This document shows positions 27,445-36,481 of a stretch of DNA of 64,000 nt, piece by piece. Below the pieces are notes generated by a model. The model had not been told where the DNA came from, did not search any database, and saw only the letters and a list, made by a program, of their open reading frames with translations. Every line of letters starts with the position of its first letter. Within the stretch, counting starts at the first letter, position 1. The translations under genes and the position numbers were made by a program. Source of the stretch: AWTP1-13 sp963840075 (GTDB lineage Bacteria; Pseudomonadota; Alphaproteobacteria; Rhizobiales; Hyphomicrobiaceae); contig CAWIXS010000031.1 in assembly GCA_963840075.1 (NCBI GenBank), positions 124,001 to 188,000 on the forward strand. The letters are read 5' to 3'.

Positions 27445-28170
27445 TCAGCGCTTCCTTTGGTACCTGGCCCACAGGTCCGGCCGGCGCTCGCGGGTGAGGC
27501 GCTCGGCCTCGGCGCGGCGCCATTGGGCGACCCTCTTGTGGTCGCCGGAGAGGAGCACCTCGGGGATGGGGCGGCCTTCCCAGTCGCGCGGACGAGTGTA
27601 GTGGGGGTACTCCAGCAGCCCCTGCTCGAAGCTCTCCTCGGCCAGCGAGGCGGGCGCGCCGACCACGCCGGGCAGCAGCCGCACCACGGCGTCGACCAGC
27701 ACCATGGCCGCCAGCTCGCCGCCGGACAGCACATAGTCGCCGATGGAGACCTCGCGCAGGGCGCGGGCCTCGATGACGCGCTCATCGACGCCCTCGAAGC
27801 GGCCGGCGAGGAGAAGGAGGTCTGGCGCACCCGAGAGCTCGCGCACCAGGGCCTGGGTCAGGGGCTCTCCTCGCGGCGAGAGATAGATTGCGGGCGCCTC
27901 GGGAGCCCTGGCCCGGGCGGCATCCAGGGCCGCGGCCACCACCTCGGCGCGCAGCACCATGCCGGCCCCGCCGCCGGCCGGCGTGTCGTCCACCGCCCGG
28001 TGGCGGCCGATGCCGAAGTCGCGCAGCGCCACCGTCTCGAGGTGCCACAGGCCCCGCTTCAGGGCCTCACCGGCGAGGGAAGCGCCGAGCGGTCCCGGAA
28101 ACACCTCGGGGAACAGCGTCACCACGATGGCGCGCCACGGTGAAGCTCGCATCTCTGGCGCTTCGGACAC
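27445..28170 (-). CDS. trmD: tRNA (guanine-N1)-methyltransferase TrmD
   Basis: A 241-residue SPOUT methyltransferase that makes m1G37 in tRNA. Motifs: VVTLFPEVFPGPLGASLAG at the N-terminus, DDTPAGGGAGMVL, LSPRGEPLTQ, LLAGRFEGVDERV and SIGDYVLSGGELAAM (trefoil-knot SAM site with the catalytic Asp in the linker). A GTG start at 28170 has AGAGGAG at a good distance. ATG 28152 is an internal alternative. The usual rimM and rplS partners are absent, which is unusual for an alphaproteobacterium. Instead it lies 26 bases downstream of a ketopantoate-reductase-like gene. Confidence 0.95.
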   Translation of the reverse strand: MSEAPEMRASPWRAIVVTLFPEVFPGPLGASLAGEALKRGLWHLETVALRDFGIGRHRAVDDTPAGGGAGMVLRAEVVAAALDAARARAPEAPAIYLSPRGEPLTQALVRELSGAPDLLLLAGRFEGVDERVIEARALREVSIGDYVLSGGELAAMVLVDAVVRLLPGVVGAPASLAEESFEQGLLEYPHYTRPRDWEGRPIPEVLLSGDHKRVAQWRRAEAERLTRERRPDLWARYQRKR

Positions 28171-28196
28171 GGCCCCAGTGCTCCTCTCGTCGGTGG

Positions 28197-29177
28197 TCAG
28201 GCTCCGCGGTTGAGCCCGCGCGCCAGGGCATAGACCGCGCGGCTCGCGGGCACCGGCTCGCCCAGCTTCTCGGCCAGCTCCACGACGACGCCCAGGAGGC
28301 CCTCCACCTCCAAGGGGCCGCCGGCCTCCAGGTCGTTCAGCATGGAGGTGCGGAAGTCACCGAGGCGGCGCGTGACGCCCAGTCGCTCGTCCACCGTCAT
28401 GGGCAGCCAGAGGCCCAGGCGCTCGCCGACGCGCACGTGCTCGCCCATCATGTCGTGCACCAGCTCGACGAGGCGCGGCTCGCCGAAGATGCCGTTGGCG
28501 GTGAGCCGCGTGAGGGCGCTCACCGGGTTCATGTTCATGTTGCCCCACAGCTTGGCCCAGATCTCGAGCCGGATCTCGGGGGTTACGATGCAGTTGACGC
28601 CGCCGGCCCTGACCAGGACGCCGAGCTCCTGTGTTTCACGTGAAGCAGCGCCCCCCGGCTCTCCCAGAATGAGACGGTCCACCGCGCCGACATGGACCTC
28701 GCCCGGCCTCTCCGCCCGCATCGAGGCATGCACCACGGCGCCCACGGGGCGCGCGCCCGTAAGCCGCGCCGCGGCCGCCCCACCGGGGTCGACGCTCTCC
28801 AGGCGCTGGCCGGCGAGGGGGCCCGCCAGGCCGTCCAGGAACCACCAGGGCAGACCGTTCATGGCCGTCACCACCAGAGGGCCGTGCGGGCTCCCCGAGA
28901 ATGCCGGCGCGCCCCAGGCCACCGCCTCGGCAAAGCCGTGCGTCTTGACGGCGAGGATGACGGCGTCGGGCCTCGGCAGGTCCTCGGCGCGGTCGGAGGC
29001 GGGCAGGACGAACTGCTCCCTGCGCTCGCCCTCCGACAGAGCAAGCCCATGCTCCCGCAGCGCCGCCAGCCTGGCCCCGCGGGCCAACAGCGCCACCTCG
29101 GCGCCGCCCCGCGCCAGAGCACCGGCCAGCCAGCCTCCCACGGCCCCGGTCCCAATCACCAGCACGCGCACTGTCAT
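28197..29177 (-). CDS. 2-dehydropantoate 2-reductase (ketopantoate reductase) family
   Basis: A 326-residue NADPH-dependent enzyme. The N-terminal Rossmann motif is VIGTGAVGGWLAGALARGG. Further marks are VKTHGFAEA, MNGLPWW, and in the C-terminal helical domain KLWGNMNMNPVSALTRLTA (with the catalytic Lys) and SMLNDLEAGGPLEVEGLLG. PanE makes pantoate for coenzyme A synthesis, but this larger subfamily includes many paralogues of unknown substrate, so no symbol is given. ATG 29177 fits the family start. Start codons further upstream are unsupported. It is probably co-transcribed with trmD. Confidence 0.85.
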   Translation of the reverse strand: MTVRVLVIGTGAVGGWLAGALARGGAEVALLARGARLAALREHGLALSEGERREQFVLPASDRAEDLPRPDAVILAVKTHGFAEAVAWGAPAFSGSPHGPLVVTAMNGLPWWFLDGLAGPLAGQRLESVDPGGAAAARLTGARPVGAVVHASMRAERPGEVHVGAVDRLILGEPGGAASRETQELGVLVRAGGVNCIVTPEIRLEIWAKLWGNMNMNPVSALTRLTANGIFGEPRLVELVHDMMGEHVRVGERLGLWLPMTVDERLGVTRRLGDFRTSMLNDLEAGGPLEVEGLLGVVVELAEKLGEPVPASRAVYALARGLNRGA

Positions 29178-29404
29178 GGGGCAGATTCCCACACCTTCGG
29201 CACGACGCCTCCATCTCTGGCGGTCGTCGGCATCGCTGTTGTGCCCATGCCACTAGTCAAGAGACAACCCTCGCAAGTTGCGTTCTTTTCCCTGCTCCAT
29301 CCGACCACTGTTTGATATCTGCAACTGGACAACGGGCGTCGACTCGGGCTGCCAAGGCCACGGTTGGCCTGCCTTCGACGGACATGCACAGGGGAGAGAA
29401 TGAC

Positions 29405-29905
29405 ATGAGCGACAGGGCGCACAAGAGCAGAAGCCGCTTCGTGGCCATGGGCCTCGCTGCGGTGCTCTGCTCCGGTCTGTTTGCCTGCGCGGGCGGCGAG
29501 CTCGGCCAGAAGGAGGAGCAGGGGGCGGAGATCGGCTCGATCATCGGCGGCATCGTCGGCGCTGTCGTCCCCGGCAGCTCGGTCGGCGCCCAGATCGTGC
29601 GCAACCACGGCGACCTCATCGGCGGCATCATCGGCGGCGCCATCGGGGCCTCGCTCGATGAGGAGGACCGCAAGATGCTGGAGAAATCCACCCGCGCCGC
29701 CTTCTCGACCGGCAAACCCCAGACCTTCGCGAACAAGAAGACCGGCGTGCGCGGCACCGCCAAGGTGACGGCCACGCGCACCAACGCCGAGGGCCGCCAG
29801 TGCCGCACCGTCAAGCAGGAGGTCAAGCTGAAGGACGGCAAGGGCGTCTCGGACAACGTCACCGCCTGCAAGGGCTCCGGCGGCGAGTGGGAGAAGTCGT
29901 CGTAG
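29405..29905 (+). CDS. Glycine-zipper lipoprotein (17-kDa surface antigen-like)
   Basis: A 166-residue exported protein. The lipobox LFAC puts the lipidated residue at Cys28. The mature part carries glycine-zipper runs (GSIIGGIVGAVVPGSS; LIGGIIGGAIGASLDEEDRK), then a basic domain with TGVRGTAKVTATRT and QCRTVKQEVKLKDGK, as in the rickettsial 17-kDa antigen/outer-membrane lipoprotein group. It is likely anchored in the outer membrane. Its function is unknown. GGGGAGAG precedes the ATG. The two late cysteines could form a disulfide. Confidence 0.85.
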   Translation: MSDRAHKSRSRFVAMGLAAVLCSGLFACAGGELGQKEEQGAEIGSIIGGIVGAVVPGSSVGAQIVRNHGDLIGGIIGGAIGASLDEEDRKMLEKSTRAAFSTGKPQTFANKKTGVRGTAKVTATRTNAEGRQCRTVKQEVKLKDGKGVSDNVTACKGSGGEWEKSS

Positions 29906-29930
29906 CCCTCGCCACGAGCTCCATCCGGCT

Positions 29931-29955
29931 CCCTCTCCCGCTTGCGGGGAGAGGG
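29931..29955. terminator. GC-rich hairpin between convergent genes
   Basis: CCCTCTCCC pairs with GGGAGAGGG around CTTGCGG. There is no T tract. It sits between the convergent lipoprotein gene and the aldolase remnant and matches the type at 9088-9110 and 54223-54245. Confidence 0.55.
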
Positions 29956-29966
29956 GGTCTGCGCGC

Positions 29967-30754
29967 TCAGCTCTTGTATGACGGGTCCTTGCGGTCGATC
30001 TGGCGGATCAGGGCGTTGAACACGTCGACGCCGGCGCCGTATTTGGGATCGAACTGCAGCGACACGCGCGTCGCCTGCTCCAGGACGGGCTGAGGGATCT
30101 CGATCAGCTCGTCCCGGAGGCCCTGGGCCGCGACCTGGATCTCGCAGGCGCGCTGCACCGTCCACAGGTGCGCGAACGCCTGGGGCAAGGTCTCGCCCCA
30201 GGCCAGAAGGCCGTGGTTGCGCAGGATCAGGACCGGCTTGCCGTCCAGCGACCTCAGCATGCGCGGGCCCTCCTCGGGGTTGACCGTGATGCCCTCGAAG
30301 TCGTGGTAGGCGACCTTGCCGTAGAGCTGCGCCGAGTAGAAGTTGGTCATCGACAGGCCGCCCCTGGTGCACGCCACCGCAAGACCCGCGGTGGTATGCG
30401 TATGCATGACGCAGTGAGCCTTGTCGATGTGGCGGTGGATGGTGGCATGCGGTGCAAGGCCCGCCGGGTTGATCGGCCACGGGCTGTTCGAAAGGATGCT
30501 GCCGCCAAGGTCGATCTTGACGAGGTTGGAGGCCCGCACCTCGCTGTAATGCAGCCCGAACGGGTTGATCAGCAGGTGCCGCTCGGGGCCGGGCAGCCTG
30601 CAGCGTGATGTGGTTGTAGATCAGCTCGGTCCAGCCGAGATGGTCGAACACGCGATAGCAGGCGGCGAGCAGCACGCGCGCCTCCCATTCCTCGCGCGTC
30701 ACGCCCTCCAGCCGCGGAGGGGCCGTAGTCGATGGCGATCTTGGGCACGCCCAT
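29967..30754 (-). pseudogene. Class II aldolase/adducin family gene, two frameshifts
   Basis: About 260 residues when joined. ATG 30754 (with GGGAGAA upstream) gives MGVPKIAIDYG, a one-base change near 30718 leads to RLEGVTREEWEARVLLAACY and LGWTELIYNHITL in a second frame, and a change near 30603 leads to LPGPERHLLINPFGLHYSEV and the rest in the third frame. The body has the zinc-site histidines in MHTHTTAGLAV and the later NHGLLAWG, as in L-fuculose-phosphate aldolase-like proteins. The protein sequence is otherwise well conserved, so single-base sequencing errors are as likely as real inactivation. Confidence 0.75.
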
Positions 30755-30920
30755 ACCGCGTTCTCCCGCAATGGTCGGTCGGCGCATCCTAGCCAGAGTG
30801 TGCGGAAGCGGCCACCACCGTGGGGCACGGCTTGTTGCCCCATGGGCTGTCATGGCGCTATTGCAATCCGCCGCTAGGACGGCTGGGGCGCTGATAGAGC
30901 CGATAAATGAGGGCCTTGTC

Positions 30921-32939
30921 ATGCAAGAGGATCGCTTCTCCAACAAGGCGGAGGCATACGAAGCCTTCGACGATATCCCGCTCTCGCCGCCGACCGACGA
31001 CACCATCGGGGCCGTGATCGCGCGCCGCTACAGCCGCCGCGACATGCTCAGGGGATCGCTGGGGGCGGCCGCAGCCACCGCCCTGTTCGGCACCGCCGCC
31101 CTCACCTCGGCGTCGGGCCCGGCCACGGCCGCCTCCGCCGCCTTCGCGTTCCGCGAGCTCCCCAGCGGCGTCGATGCGACGCACCATGTCGCCGAGGGCT
31201 ACGACGCCGATATCCTGATCCGCTGGGGCGACCCTCTCGCCGAGGGCCTCGCGGCCTTCGACCCGCGCACCCTGACGGCGGCCGACCAGATGTGGCGGTT
31301 CGGCTACAACAACGACTTCGTCGGCTTCTTCCCGCTCGACGAGAAGGGCACCCGCGGTCTTCTGTGCGTGAATCACGAGTACGCCAGCCCCGAGGTGATG
31401 TTCCCCGGCCTCAAGGGGCGTCCCGACCGCAACGATTTCGCCGACATCACGCAGGCCCGTGTCGACGTCGAGATGGCGGCGCACGGCGCGAGCGTGGTGG
31501 AGATCGCGCTCGTCGACGGCAAGTGGCGCCCGGTGATCGGCAGCCGGCTCAACCGGCGCCTCACGGCTCTGACCGAGATGACCGTCGACGGCCCGGCCGC
31601 CGGCCACGACCGGCTCAAGACCAAGGCCGATCCCACGGGACGCAGGATCCTGGGCACCATCAACAACTGCGCCGGCGGCCAGACGCCCTGGGGCACCTAC
31701 CTGACGGCCGAGGAGAACTTCCACGGCTACTTCTGGACCGACCGGAGGTCGGAGGACGACAAGCGGCGCCTGACCAGGGGTCTCGGCGGCCCGCAGCAGA
31801 GGAGCTACGAGCGCTACGGCGTGCCGGGCAACTGGTACAGCTGGGGCGCTACCACGAGCGCTTCAACGTCGACAAGGAGGCCAACGAGCCGAACCGGTTC
31901 GGCTGGATCGTGGAGATCGACCCGACCGATCCCGCCTCCACCCCGGTCAAGCACACGGCGCTCGGCCGCTTCCGGCACGAGGGTGCGGAGACCGATCGTC
32001 AACAAGGACGGGCGGGTTGTCGTCTACTCGGGCGACGATGCGCGGTTCGACTATGTCTACCGCTTCGTCTCCAGGGAGCGGATCAGGCCCGGCGACAAGG
32101 CCCACAACATGCGCCTCCTGTCGGAGGGCACGCTCTCCGTCGCCCGGTTCAACGAGGACGGGACGGCGACCTGGGTACCGCTGGTGTTCGGCCAGGGGCC
32201 GCTGACGCCGGCAAACGGGTTCAACTCGCAGGCCGACGTCCTGATCGACGCGCGCCTGGCCGCCGACCAGCTGAAGGCGACGCCCATGGACCGGCCGGAG
32301 GACGTGCAGGCGCACCCCAGCTCCGGCAAGGTGTTCGTCATGCTGACCAACAACGCCCAGCGCAAGCCGGAGCAGGTCGACAAGGCCAACCCGCGGCCGG
32401 AGAACTACTTCGGGCACATCATCGAGATGACGGCGCCCGACGGCGACCATGCCGCTGCAACGTTCCGCTGGGACATCCTCATCAGATGCGGCGACCCGCG
32501 CATCGCCGCGGTGGGTGCGCTGTGGCATCCCGGGACCAGCGCCGACGGCTGGTTCGCCTCCCCCGACAACTGCGCCATCGACGCCCAGGGGCGGCTCTGG
32601 GTCTCGACCGACCAGGGGTCGGCATGGTCGCGCACCCAGCACGCCGACGGGCTCTACGCCGTCGAGACGGACGGCGAGCTGCGCGGCCTCTCCAAGCTGT
32701 TCTACCGGGTGCCGGTAGGCGCGGAGCTGTGCGGGCCCTGCTTCACGCCCGACGGCACCACGCTGTTCGTGGCGGTGCAGCATCCCGCCACCGACGGCGT
32801 GCGGAGCTGGAAGCCCTTCGGCAAGGACTCCACCTTCGACGACCCCGCCACCCGCTGGCCCGATTTCACCCCCGGCATGCCGCCCCGCCCCTCCGTGGTG
32901 GCCATCCGCAAGAGAGGCGGCGGCAAGATCGCGAGCTGA
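30921..32939 (+). CDS. PhoX-type alkaline phosphatase (Tat-exported), internal double frameshift
   Basis: A 672-codon gene of the PhoX/DUF839 family, periplasmic Ca/Fe phosphatases acting on phosphate esters. A twin-arginine signal (SRRDMLRGSLGAAAATALFG) follows about 40 leader residues. Family blocks LLCVNHEYASPEVMF, GTINNCAGGQTPWGTYLTAEENFHGY (shown in part), VVVYSGDDARFDYVYRFV and PDNCAIDAQGRLWVSTD are intact. Between about 31847 and 31992 the conserved protein (RYHERFNVDKEANEPNRFGW) is in another frame. One lost and one gained base enclose it, so the frame is restored. As given, 48 residues would be nonsense. Confidence 0.85.
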   Translation: MQEDRFSNKAEAYEAFDDIPLSPPTDDTIGAVIARRYSRRDMLRGSLGAAAATALFGTAALTSASGPATAASAAFAFRELPSGVDATHHVAEGYDADILIRWGDPLAEGLAAFDPRTLTAADQMWRFGYNNDFVGFFPLDEKGTRGLLCVNHEYASPEVMFPGLKGRPDRNDFADITQARVDVEMAAHGASVVEIALVDGKWRPVIGSRLNRRLTALTEMTVDGPAAGHDRLKTKADPTGRRILGTINNCAGGQTPWGTYLTAEENFHGYFWTDRRSEDDKRRLTRGLGGPQQRSYERYGVPGNWYSWGATTSASTSTRRPTSRTGSAGSWRSTRPIPPPPRSSTRRSAASGTRVRRPIVNKDGRVVVYSGDDARFDYVYRFVSRERIRPGDKAHNMRLLSEGTLSVARFNEDGTATWVPLVFGQGPLTPANGFNSQADVLIDARLAADQLKATPMDRPEDVQAHPSSGKVFVMLTNNAQRKPEQVDKANPRPENYFGHIIEMTAPDGDHAAATFRWDILIRCGDPRIAAVGALWHPGTSADGWFASPDNCAIDAQGRLWVSTDQGSAWSRTQHADGLYAVETDGELRGLSKLFYRVPVGAELCGPCFTPDGTTLFVAVQHPATDGVRSWKPFGKDSTFDDPATRWPDFTPGMPPRPSVVAIRKRGGGKIAS

Positions 32940-33106
32940 GCGGCGCGCACGCGGCCCGTCCTGCGCGCTACCCCTGCGCTACCGGGGTCTGGCTCTTCGC
33001 GCGTGCGAACGGCGCACGGCGGTTGCTATTCCCGCATGCCTCGGCGACAAGACGGCGGCCGCACGCAAGAGCGCGGCCGCGTGTTGTCGCGCATCGGGGC
33101 CAGCAA

Positions 33107-34378
33107 GTGACGGGACAGGGCCGGGCTGAAGGACCGCGGGCCGAGGAGGCGCCGACCATCGCCGGCTCGGTGGTGGCAAGAGTGCTCGCCCCGTTCGCGG
33201 CCGGCTATTTCCTGACCTACATGCTGCGCGCCGTGAATGCGGTGGTGGCCCCCGACCTGGTGGGCGAGCTCGGCCTCGGTGCCGCCGAGCTCGGCCTCAT
33301 GACCGCTTCCTACCTCGGCGCCTTCGCGCTGTTCCAGCTGCCGCTCGGCGTACTGCTCGACCGCTACGGGCCGCGCCGCGTGCAGGCGGCCCTGTTCGCG
33401 GTCGCGGCGGCGGGCTGCGCGCTGTTCGCCGTCGGCGGCAATGCGCTGACGCTCACGCTGGCGCGGGGGATGATCGGGCTCGGCTTCGCCGGCGGGCTCA
33501 TGAGCAGCTTCAAGGCCAACGTGATCTGGGTGCCGGCGCCGCGCCGTGCCTTGGCCAATGCGAGCGTGATGTCGTTCGGCGCGCTCGGCCTGCTGATGGC
33601 AACGGCGCCGACGGAGTACGCCGTCAGCATGATGGGCTGGCGCGCTGTGTTCGTCGTGCTCGCCGTCGTCACCATTGCGGTGGCCTTGGTCATTCTGACC
33701 GTGGTGCCCGAGCGCAAGGCGGAGCAGGTGGCAGGGACGGTGCGCGAGCAGGTGCGCCAGCTTGCAGCGATTTACAGAGACCGCGCGTTCCTGGCCCTCG
33801 CCCCGCTGCTCGCCAGCACGGCCGGCACCCACATCGCCATCCAGACCTTGTGGGCGGGACCCTGGTTCCGCGACGTGGCGCAGCTCGACCGCCCCGGGGT
33901 CGCCAACTACCTGTTCATCACCGGCGTCGCCTTCTTCGCCGGCATCCTCTCGAGCGGAGCGATCGCCGACTGGTTCGTGCGCCGCGGCGTCAGCGAGATC
34001 AGCGTGATGATCGGGTTCCTGGTGGCATTCTTCCTCTCCCAGGCCGGGATCGTCTTCGAGGTGCACGAGCTGCGTGTGCTCGTCTGGTTCGTGTTCGGCA
34101 TGAGCGGGCAAGTCGCAGTGCTGGCCTATCCCTGGCTGGCGAGCCGGTTCGGGGCGGCGCAGGCGGGCCGCGCCAACACCGCCATGAACCTGCTCCTGTT
34201 CCTCGCCGCCTTTACCATTCAGTACGCCATCGGCGCCGTCATCGGCCTGTTTCCGCAGGGAAGCGCGGGGGGATACGATCCGAGGTCCTACCAGGTGGCG
34301 TTCGGCATCTTTCTCGCCGTGCAACTCCTCTGCTTCGGCATCTACCTGGCGAACCGGAGGCTGTTCCAGAAAGCGTGA
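33107..34378 (+). CDS. MFS transporter
   Basis: A 423-residue permease with about 12 membrane helices. The N-terminal half has LTYMLRAVNAVVAPDLVGEL, the helix 2-3 loop LGVLLDRYGPRRVQ and the long central loop VVPERKAEQVAG. In the second half NTAMNLLLFLAAFTIQYAIG and RSYQVAFGIFL are helices 10-12. GTG 33107 is the best start seen, with only a weak ribosome site. It is 167 bases after the phosphatase gene on the same strand. The build resembles the nitrate/cyanate and unknown-substrate MFS groups. No substrate can be assigned. Confidence 0.82.
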   Translation: MTGQGRAEGPRAEEAPTIAGSVVARVLAPFAAGYFLTYMLRAVNAVVAPDLVGELGLGAAELGLMTASYLGAFALFQLPLGVLLDRYGPRRVQAALFAVAAAGCALFAVGGNALTLTLARGMIGLGFAGGLMSSFKANVIWVPAPRRALANASVMSFGALGLLMATAPTEYAVSMMGWRAVFVVLAVVTIAVALVILTVVPERKAEQVAGTVREQVRQLAAIYRDRAFLALAPLLASTAGTHIAIQTLWAGPWFRDVAQLDRPGVANYLFITGVAFFAGILSSGAIADWFVRRGVSEISVMIGFLVAFFLSQAGIVFEVHELRVLVWFVFGMSGQVAVLAYPWLASRFGAAQAGRANTAMNLLLFLAAFTIQYAIGAVIGLFPQGSAGGYDPRSYQVAFGIFLAVQLLCFGIYLANRRLFQKA

Positions 34379-34406
34379 AAGCGCGTCCGGTCTGCCAACC
34401 CCGAGC

Positions 34407-34438
34407 TTGACAAGCAGCCGCAATGAAGCGTGGTATTC
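34407..34438 (+). promoter_or_regulatory. Possible promoter with palindrome before ABC importer
   Basis: TTGACA at 34407-34412 is a perfect -35 hexamer, and TGGTAT at 34431-34436 (18-bp spacer) is a weak -10. The -10 is inside the palindrome CGTGGTATTCCACG, which could be an operator. The importer starts 170 bases further on. This is pattern matching only. Confidence 0.3.
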
Positions 34439-34606
34439 CACGTAATGGCCGGGCTTCTAAGGCCGGCTACGGGGGAAACGTCGCTGCTTGAGAGTCGCCG
34501 CTCCAAGGCGAGCGGTCTCGATGGGCAGCACCGGGCGTTCCCGTGCAGGGTGCCATCCGTTCGGTGGTTTGGTGAGTTGTTTACTGACAAGGGAGGAGGC
34601 TTGCGC

Positions 34607-35596
34607 ATGAACGCGATCGCCAGAGGGATCATTGCTGCCGTTGCCTTCGCAGCCACGCTGGGCCTCACCGGGCCCGGCGCCAGTGCACAGGGCGTCAAGG
34701 TGCGCGTTGCGCTCGGCGACACCATCTCGGTGGAGACGCTGTCCTACATCATCGCGCTGGAGCGCGCCAAGGAGAAGGGCGTCGACTACGCCGTGACCTC
34801 GTTCGCCAAGGAGGACCTGGCGCTGCAGGCGGTCGTCAACAACCAGGCCGACCTCGGGATCGCGACGCCCTACGCCATCATCCAGAAGTCGAAGGCGCCG
34901 CTGCGCGGCCTGTTCCAGGTGAGCCGGCTCGTGTTCTTCCCCGTCGCCGACAAGCAGTACAAGACCTGGAAGGACCTCGACGGGCAGCCGTTCACGTTCC
35001 ACGCGCGCGGCAGCGGCACCGAGGCCATCGGCAACATCATCGCCAAGCGCCAGGGCATCAAGTTCGGGCAGAGGAGCTATGTGCCCGGGTCGGAGAACCG
35101 CGTGGTCGCCATGCTCAACGGCCAGATCAAGGCCACCATCGTCGACCTCGCCAACATGAAGCTGCTGATGGCGAAGGGCGGCGACAAGTTCCACCTGCTG
35201 CCGAGCGTCGACACGCCGGCCAGCGACGAGGTGCTGTTCGGCAACGTCGCCTGGATCGAGAATAACGGCAAGGCGGTGGAGATCATCGTCGAGGAGTTCG
35301 CGCGGCTGTGGGCCGAGGCGGCCAAGAACCCCGGCGTCATCGAGGCCGAGCGCGCCAAGCGCAACCTCCTGAAGGACCTGCCCAAGGAGGTCCTCGCCGG
35401 CGTCACCGGCTACTACACCGACGCCGTCAAGCACGGCCTGTTCGACCCCAAGGGTGGTGGCGCCGCGGCGGTGAAGTCCGACTTCGAGTTCTATACCGAG
35501 GCGGGCCAGCTCAAGGGCACGGCCGGCGATCTCAAAGTCGAGGACTTCTGGAACCTGGCGCCGCTCGACAAGGCGCTGAAGAAGATTGGCAGCTGA
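34607..35596 (+). CDS. ABC substrate-binding protein (NitT/TauT type)
   Basis: A 329-residue periplasmic receptor. The signal peptide MNAIARGIIAAVAFAATLGL ends near GASAQG. The mature part starts KVRVALGDTISVETLSYIIA and includes NNQADLGIATPYAIIQKSK and PFTFHARGSGTEAIGNIIA, as in the NMT1/SsuA-like group that binds nitrate, sulfonates, taurine or pyrimidine precursors. GGGAGGAGG precedes the ATG. It is the first of four genes encoding a complete importer with two permeases. The ligand is not predictable. Confidence 0.9.
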   Translation: MNAIARGIIAAVAFAATLGLTGPGASAQGVKVRVALGDTISVETLSYIIALERAKEKGVDYAVTSFAKEDLALQAVVNNQADLGIATPYAIIQKSKAPLRGLFQVSRLVFFPVADKQYKTWKDLDGQPFTFHARGSGTEAIGNIIAKRQGIKFGQRSYVPGSENRVVAMLNGQIKATIVDLANMKLLMAKGGDKFHLLPSVDTPASDEVLFGNVAWIENNGKAVEIIVEEFARLWAEAAKNPGVIEAERAKRNLLKDLPKEVLAGVTGYYTDAVKHGLFDPKGGGAAAVKSDFEFYTEAGQLKGTAGDLKVEDFWNLAPLDKALKKIGS

Positions 35597-35644
35597 TCCG
35601 GCTGCCGGCCGCGCGGCGGCACCGAGAGCGAGAGAGCCCGGGCG

Positions 35645-36481
35645 ATGACGACTGGCGCTGACCTGATCTCCTCGCCCAGGCCGGAGTCTTCGACGGCCGC
35701 GAAGGCGGAGGGTCGCGGTCCCGCGCGTTACCTGCGCAGACCGGCGATCCTGCAGATCGCCTCGATCCTGGTGGCGGCGGGAGGATGGGAGATTGCGGGA
35801 CGCATTCCCGTCAGCCCGACGTTTCCCACCTTCCTCGATACCGCCAGGGCGACGGTGGCGATGCTGGGCGACGGCTCCTTGCCCGTCGCGCTCGCCATCA
35901 CGCTCGTTCCGCTGGGAATCGGCATCGTGCTCTCCGCGCTGCTCGGGGTCGCCGCGGGTGTCGCCATGGGGCTCGAGCGGCGCGTGGAGTGGCTCGGGCT
36001 GCCGCTGTTCATCGTGCTGCAGGCGGCGCCGCTCGCCGCCCTCATTCCGCTGGTCATCCTGGCCTACGGCATCGGCATCACCACCAAGGTGATCATCGTG
36101 TGCATCATGGCGGTGCCGGTGATCGCGCTCAACTCGTACAAGGCGGTGCGACACGCGCCGGCGTCGCTGATCGAGATGGGATGCTCGTTCCTCGGCACCC
36201 GGCAGCAGCTGATCGGCAAGGTGATCCTGCCCGCCGCCGCGCCGGTAATCTTCGCCGGCCTGCGCCTCGGCGTGGCGTCCGGCTTCATCGGCGCGGTGCT
36301 TGCCGAGCTCTTGATCACGCCGACCGGCATCGGCGACATCATCACCTACAATCAGTCGATCGCCGAATATCCCGCCATGTACGGGGCGATCGCATCGATC
36401 ATCGCCGTGTCGGTTGCCTTCATCAAGGCGCTGGAGTGGGTCGAGCTGCACTTCGTTCGGCCGGAGAGGAGAGGCTCGTGA
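35645..36481 (+). CDS. ABC transporter permease (NitT/TauT type)
   Basis: A 278-residue inner-membrane permease with six helices. The cytoplasmic EAA loop is LIEMGCSFLGTRQQLIGKVI followed by LPAAAPVIFAGLRLG, the site that docks on the ATPase. The first 30 residues are a Ser/Ala-rich cytoplasmic tail. It lies 48 bases after the receptor gene, and its stop overlaps the ATPase start by one base (TGATG), so it is co-translated. A second permease follows the ATPase, so the channel may be a heterodimer. Confidence 0.92.
   Translation: MTTGADLISSPRPESSTAAKAEGRGPARYLRRPAILQIASILVAAGGWEIAGRIPVSPTFPTFLDTARATVAMLGDGSLPVALAITLVPLGIGIVLSALLGVAAGVAMGLERRVEWLGLPLFIVLQAAPLAALIPLVILAYGIGITTKVIIVCIMAVPVIALNSYKAVRHAPASLIEMGCSFLGTRQQLIGKVILPAAAPVIFAGLRLGVASGFIGAVLAELLITPTGIGDIITYNQSIAEYPAMYGAIASIIAVSVAFIKALEWVELHFVRPERRGS

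Noticed and set aside
30921..32939. PhoX read as one uninterrupted protein
   Set aside because: The frame is open, but residues encoded by 31847-31992 are nonsense, while the conserved family sequence is in a neighbouring frame, so the uninterrupted reading is misleading.
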